NCBI RefSeq assembly: GCF_030848805.1
Contig: NC_092363.1
Coordinates: 2,480,001 to 2,544,000, forward strand
Length of the DNA: 64,000 nucleotides
Direction: 5' to 3'
Source: Temnothorax longispinosus
Taxonomy: Eukaryota > Arthropoda > Insecta > Hymenoptera > Formicidae
In this document: positions 59,981 through 64,000 of the stretch, piece after piece
Position numbering within the stretch: the stretch's first letter is position 1
How the letters are laid out: every line of letters begins with the position of its first letter
Program-made: the position numbers and the translations under genes
The notes under the pieces: generated by a model
Told to the model about the DNA's origin: nothing
Seen by the model: only the letters and a program-made list of their open reading frames with translations
Database searches by the model: none

Positions 59981-60639
59981 ATCGTGCAGGAAAGCATTGC
60001 TATTCCGGGCTCCAATCTCCACTTGATGTATCAAAGCAGTCAGGCTGCGGGCTATCTCTCTACCGTGAGGATGCAACTGACCGGGCCGTTCATTCCGAAA
60101 TCGCTGACGCACGTACACGTGCACGTGGAGATCGAGGGCTCGCTACACACGAAAACGTACGAGGCCGATCCGAATCTGACGCACACGTTCGCCTGGAACA
60201 AGCGAAACGTTTACAAGCAGAAGGTGTACGGCGTGGCGCAGGCGAGGATCTCGATCGGCTATCAGCATTCCACCTGCCCGTTGGTGATATGGGAGACGCA
60301 GACGGCCACTTTGCAGGGATTCGACGTCGATATCTCCGATATCGGCGGCTGGGGACTCGACATCCATCACCATTACAACTTCCACGAAGGGATCCTGCAG
60401 AAAGGCGACGGCTCTACTCTACATTTCAAACAGTATCCGCGCACTGTGAAAGTGGTAATGGGCACCGGCCTCCAGAGGAGCCTGGTGTGTCAGAATTGCG
60501 ACGGTCTCGCTAAGGACGCCAGACTCCTGACGCCGGTGGCACTCGCCAGCGGACCCGACGGCAGCATATACGTCGGTGACTTCAATCTCGTACGCAGAAT
60601 CACGCCCGAAGGAAAGGTTTACACCGTCCTGATTTTGAG
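59981..60639 (+). CDS. Ten-a: Teneurin exon: FN-plug and first NHL blade
   Basis: Residues 833-1051. It begins IVQESIAIPGSNLHLMYQSSQ with acceptor CGCTTGCAG and runs through GYLSTVRMQLTG, the YEADPNLTHTFAWNKRNVYK block and DISDIGGWGLDIHHHYNFHE, which is almost invariant in teneurins. The last 40 residues are the first propeller blade (LTPVALASGPDGSIYVGDFN). A CQNC pair precedes the blade. Frame and phase with both neighbours are exact; the donor is AG/GTAATT. The exon is GC-richer than its introns and has no internal stop in this frame, although the open frame extends back into the intron. Confidence 0.96.
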
Positions 60640-60728
60640 GTAATTAATTTTTGTGTTTTCTGCAGAATTTTTTGTAAATTCGGCGACGATTCAAATCTAA
60701 TCTGGAACGCGTATCCCATCTTTTACAG

Positions 60729-60964
60729 CGCTACTCAAGTGGCGTATCAGTATTACCTATGTATCTCGCCGGCTGACGGGCACTTGTATATCAGCGACCC
60801 GGAGAAACATCAGATATTGAAAGCCCTCTCGTTGGAACAAGTCCAAGATCCCAGCATTAATATCGAGCCCGTTGTTGGAAGCGGCGAGAGATGTATCCCA
60901 GGTGACGAGGGTCATTGCGGCGACGAAGGTCAGGCCATCCATGCAAAATTGGCTCATCCTAAAG
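60729..60964 (+). CDS. Ten-a: Teneurin exon: NHL blade 2 and linker
   Basis: Residues 1052-1130. SATQVAYQYYLCISPADGHLYISDPEKHQ is the second NHL blade. A loop with SINIEPVVGSGERC and PGDEGHCGD follows, whose Cys pair and acidic run are conserved in the family. The exon ends in AHPK at the start of the third blade. The upstream intron is only 89 bp. The acceptor is TTTTACAG and the donor AAAG/GTAAAG. Phases 2 in, 1 out. Confidence 0.95.
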
Positions 60965-61143
60965 GTAAAGGACAAATTGAAATATATATCTGTCATTGTC
61001 TCGAAAGGCGCTTGCACTATTGAAGTTAATTCAAGTAATCTCAAAAACAATTTTACAAAACAGCGAACATATGTACCGAAAGATTTGTAAATTATAGAAT
61101 CACTTGCAAAATAATAAAACGTGATTTTTGTTGTGATCTGCAG

Positions 61144-62246
61144 GAATCGCAATTGCGGCCGATAAAACGATGTACATCGCCGATGGAACGAACATTCGTG
61201 CTGTCGATCCTCGAGGTATCATACACACGCTCGTGGGACATCATGGTCATCACAATCATTGGTCACCCGCACCCTGCATCGGAGCCATTCCCGCACATCA
61301 GGCTCAGTTACAATGGCCCACCGGATTAACTCTGAGCCCATTGGACGGATCCCTGCACTTTATCGATGATAGACTGGTATTGAAACTCACCAGCGACCTG
61401 AAGGTGCGCGTGGTCGCCGGCACGCCTCTTCACTGCACCAGCAACGCGAACAGCAACAACAGCGGCAACGACGAAGTTCCTAAACTGAACTCGTCGCTGA
61501 CGACGATCCTGAAAAAGTCGGACGAGGTCCTCGGATCGGTGTTGGCTGTCGGTTTCAGTCCAACCGGCGAGCTGTACATAGCGGATCGCGATTCTCACCG
61601 AGTGAACTCTATCAGGATCGTCGATTCCTCCGGGAAGATGTCACACTTTGCGGGTCAGCAGCAGGAGAGACTGCGCCAATGCGAGTGCAACAATACTACG
61701 CCCAGCACCAAGGACATGGACACGTGCACCTGCACAGACGATACCAGCAGCACCGAGACACTCCTTTCGTCAAACGCAAAGTTCACCGCGATATCCGCCC
61801 TGGCGGTTTCGCCAGACGGCGTCCTGCACGTGGCCGATCAGGGCAGTCTTCATATCCTGGCTCTCCAGCCGTATCTTCCGAACCACGACGAGAACGGGGA
61901 GTTCCGCATTCCGTTCCCGCCTTCGAATGAGATCTACGTATTTAATCGCTACGGCCAACACATCTCCACGAAAGATTTGACGTCCGGAAAGACTCGTTAC
62001 TCTTTCCTGTATAGCAAGAACACGAGTTTCGGCAAGTTGTCCACGGTGACGGACAGCGCGGGCAATAAGATCCAATTCCTACGGGATTACAGCAGTGTCG
62101 TTAGCTCCATCGAGAACACTCAGGATCATAAATCCGAGTTGAAAATCTCCGCGGTTGGATTCCTGGAGAAATTGTCCGAACGCGGCAGGGCAGAGATCGC
62201 TTTGGGTTACGACGGCTCTACCGGTTTGCTCACCAGTCGATCAGGA
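61144..62246 (+). CDS. Ten-a: Teneurin exon: NHL blades 3 to 6 and start of YD shell
   Basis: Residues 1131-1498, the second largest exon seen. Blades: GIAIAADKTMYIADGTNI, GLTLSPLDGSLHFIDD, AVGFSPTGELYIADRDSH and LAVSPDGVLHVADQGS. Between the last two lies an insertion with the CxC pairs CECNN and CTCTD, a Ten-a feature. From about residue 1395 the NHL propeller gives way to the spiralling YD shell: IYVFNRYGQH, GKTRYSFLYSKNTS, STVTDSAGNKIQF and SIENTQDHKSE. The acceptor is TCTGCAG and the donor GGA/GTAAGT on a codon boundary. The open frame continues 45 nt into the intron before a stop. Confidence 0.97.
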
Positions 62247-62427
62247 GTAAGTTGGAAATTTGTATTGCTCATCTTCATTAATAAAGAATAGCTTTAGTCC
62301 ATTGATCGAATGAATATTTATTCTTTCTTTTTTTGCTTAATCATATATGATGAAAAAATTTTGTAGATTTTTTAAATGAATAAATTACTTCTTATTGATA
62401 AAGCACAATGTTTTGTTAAAATTTCAG

Positions 62428-62650
62428 GGAGATGAAACATACATATACAATTACGACAGTCTGGGACGTGTCACTGACGTAATACTGCCGACAGGCGAGA
62501 AATTGAAATTATCATCGGACTTATCTGACGATGAAGGTCTATTGGTAAAAGTGTCTGCTCCGTTGCAAGCTTTATCGAAAGGTGATAAACAGCGAATTGT
62601 GGAGTTTGAGATGAAAAACGAGAAATCGAAGATGTTGACAGTCACTGACG
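62428..62650 (+). CDS. Ten-a: Teneurin exon: YD shell
   Basis: Residues 1499-1572. It opens GDETYIYNYDSLGRVTDV, a canonical YD repeat (YxYDxxGRvt), followed by PTGEKLKLSSDLSDDEGL and a less conserved stretch KGDKQRIVEFEMKNEKS. The acceptor AAATTTCAG and donor G/GTATGT fit the neighbours' phases. YD repeats build a hollow beta barrel closely similar to the shell of bacterial Tc toxin subunits; in teneurins it forms the large globular ectodomain head that binds partners such as latrophilin in vertebrates. Confidence 0.95.
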
Positions 62651-62811
62651 GTATGTATTTTCTCTATTTAATTAATTAATTAATTTTTGTTTAATCTATC
62701 TTTCCCAGTATGCAAGTATATTCCAATTTCTTTGCAAATATTGTTAAAACATTACTCTAATATTACTAAATACGAAAATTATTGCTCTAATATGTAATTT
62801 CTCATTCACAG

Positions 62812-64000
62812 GCACCAAACTCATGAAAGCAATCGCATTTACGAACAGCAGCCTGGAGGTGCTTCTACCTGGTGGTGGTAGAGTACTGAGCGCGGCGACG
62901 ACGAAACATCCGCTATTGAAACCGGCTTTGCCGGTGGAAGCGGAGATGCTGCCCATGTGGAGTTATCAATTGATGTCGTTGGGCGAATTAACGAACACCA
63001 TGACGACGACGTACAACTTGGTCGGAGAAGTTAGCCATCCTCAGCAAACGCTGAATAGAGAGATCTGGGTGAACGACACGCGAGTAATAAGCGTCGAATT
63101 CGAGCAGGCGTTTAGCCGCGAGACATTCTACGACAAGGCGGGAACTCCTCTATTGACAGTGATCTTCGATCAGGCCGGCCTACCCTTGGTCTGGCAACCG
63201 TACGAGCAAGGCCACAACCTCAGCATCACCTACGATCGATTCAATAGGATCGAGAGCTGGAAGTGGGGCTCTTCCGACGAGTCGTACGGCTACGATCGAC
63301 ACGGCCAATTGGCAGAAATTACCAATAGCAAGGACGGCACGAAACGATATACCTACAACGACTTCAACATGCTGTCGAAGATCACGCTCGCCAGCAACAG
63401 ACAGTTCTCGTTGCAATACGACGACGACGGTGGACTGCGACATATCATTCTACCGTCGGAAACCAAGCATTCCTTCTCCTGTCAGGCTTCTCTCGGTTTC
63501 CTCAGGGTGACGTATACTCCACCCGGCAGCACCAGAGCTTATCTGCAGCACTACAGTCACGACGGGAACTTACTGCAGACCGTGTTCCCGGGAGACGGAG
63601 CTCGTATCGTCTACAGATATCACACCTCGGGACAACTGGCGGAAGTCGTTCACGGTGATGGTAAAAGCGAGATCAGATACACCGAGAGTGGACTACCTTC
63701 CGAGGTGATACATTCCGAGAGAGACGTGGAGTACAAGTGGGATTATCAATATAGCGCGGGACTTTTGGTGGAGGAGCGCATAGATTTCGGCGCCAAGACC
63801 GGCCTGAGCAACGCCAAATTCACATTTGAATACGACTCGAACTTCCGGCTGGTCGCGGTGCAGGGTAGAATAGGCGGTCAGACGCTACCGCCGCACACCA
63901 TGGCTTACAGTCCGAGGTCGGGTACGTTGGAACAAATCGGTCAATTCAAGGTGACGAAGCCGCAGTCGAATGAAACGACCGTGTTCGATGGTACCGCGCT
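62812..64000 (+). CDS. Ten-a: Teneurin exon: large YD-shell exon, open at the right edge
   Basis: At least 1,189 nt with no stop in frame, residues 1573-1968, running off the window. YD-type motifs are plain: ITYDRFNRIESWKWG, YGYDRHGQLAEI, YTYNDFNMLSKI, LQYDDDGGLRHI and FEYDSNFRLVAVQG, spaced roughly 20 residues apart in the middle. WQPYEQGHN and WKWG are typical of the insect family. The acceptor is CTCATTCACAG. No stop or 3' splice border is visible, so the remaining shell, the antibiotic-binding-domain-like segment and the C-terminal toxin-like domain expected of teneurins lie downstream of 64000. Confidence 0.96.

Larger units (their letters stand above)
34718..64000 (+). other. Ten-a: Ten-a (teneurin) gene, 17 internal coding exons, 5' and 3' incomplete
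   Basis: Seventeen exons join in one uninterrupted frame: 34718-34995, 41204-41323, 41962-42620, 42704-42917, 45360-45624, 46858-46988, 47166-47312, 47655-47862, 51685-51711, 56353-56472, 58818-59002, 59494-59636, 59981-60639, 60729-60964, 61144-62246, 62428-62650 and 62812 to the edge. Every junction has AG/GT borders and matching phase. Total 5,907 nt, 1,968 complete codons; residue numbers in the exon entries count from the first whole codon of 34718-34995. The order cytoplasmic tail, membrane span, eight EGF repeats, Cys-rich segment, TTR-like domain, FN-plug, NHL propeller, YD shell is the teneurin architecture. Ten-a rather than Ten-m is chosen from features such as the stalk motif STNCILVQD, the CxC cluster in the propeller and the SIENTQDHKSE motif in the YD region. 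Family members are about 2,700-3,000 residues, so the cytoplasmic start and the C-terminal third are missing. Known role (family): homophilic and heterophilic trans-synaptic adhesion. Confidence 0.93.

Overview
This is a stretch of an arthropod nuclear genome, most likely an insect and probably a hymenopteran such as an ant. The species is an inference. It rests on AT-rich introns broken by CpG-rich patches, many GA/CT, GT and CCG microsatellites, and the protein family found here. No bacterial operon, rRNA, tRNA or CRISPR array is visible.

The only gene I can support is on the + strand and fills the right half of the window. It is a teneurin, the Ten-a (Tenascin accessory) type rather than Ten-m, judged from family sequence features recalled without a database search. 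Teneurins are very large type II transmembrane adhesion receptors used in synaptic partner matching, axon guidance and neuromuscular junction organisation. I could thread 17 consecutive coding exons (34718 to 64000, off the right edge) through matching splice phases into one open frame of 5,907 nt, about 1,968 codons. They encode, in order: the end of the cytoplasmic region and the single membrane span (34718-34995); a short stalk exon (41204-41323); a juxtamembrane ectodomain with a furin-type site and the start of eight EGF repeats (41962-47312); the Cys-rich, Ca-binding-like segment (to 47862); a 27-nt microexon (51685-51711); the TTR-like and FN-plug domains (56353-59636 and into 59981-60639); six NHL propeller blades (to about 61900); and the first part of the YD-repeat shell (to 64000). 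The rest of the YD shell, the C-terminal domains and the stop codon lie beyond the right edge.

The left half (1-34717) ends in a 3' splice site and holds no exon I can recognise. The exon at 34718 opens in mid-codon, so this is one very long intron of the gene, or intron plus unrecognised cytoplasmic-domain exons. It does hold clear repeat structure: a four-copy ~232-bp tandem array (11261-12120), a GC-rich structured wedge (12121-12340), a 4.4-copy ~430-bp tandem array whose unit contains a terminal-inverted-repeat core (12341-14240), a lone reverse-oriented copy of that unit 20 kb away (33163-33533), a small MITE-like element (17742-17929), a ~100-bp direct duplication (26960-27424) and a perfect hairpin (23766-23799).

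The introns of the gene carry further foldback structures: an inverted ~110-bp duplication (37411/38355), a nested foldback element (43864-44448) and a perfect 17-bp inverted repeat (54871-54964). The observations most worth following up are the FW-motif microexon, a pair of in-phase 3' splice sites that would add 32 residues before the FN-plug region, the paired five-cysteine EGF modules, and the TIR-cored tandem repeat with a dispersed inverted copy.
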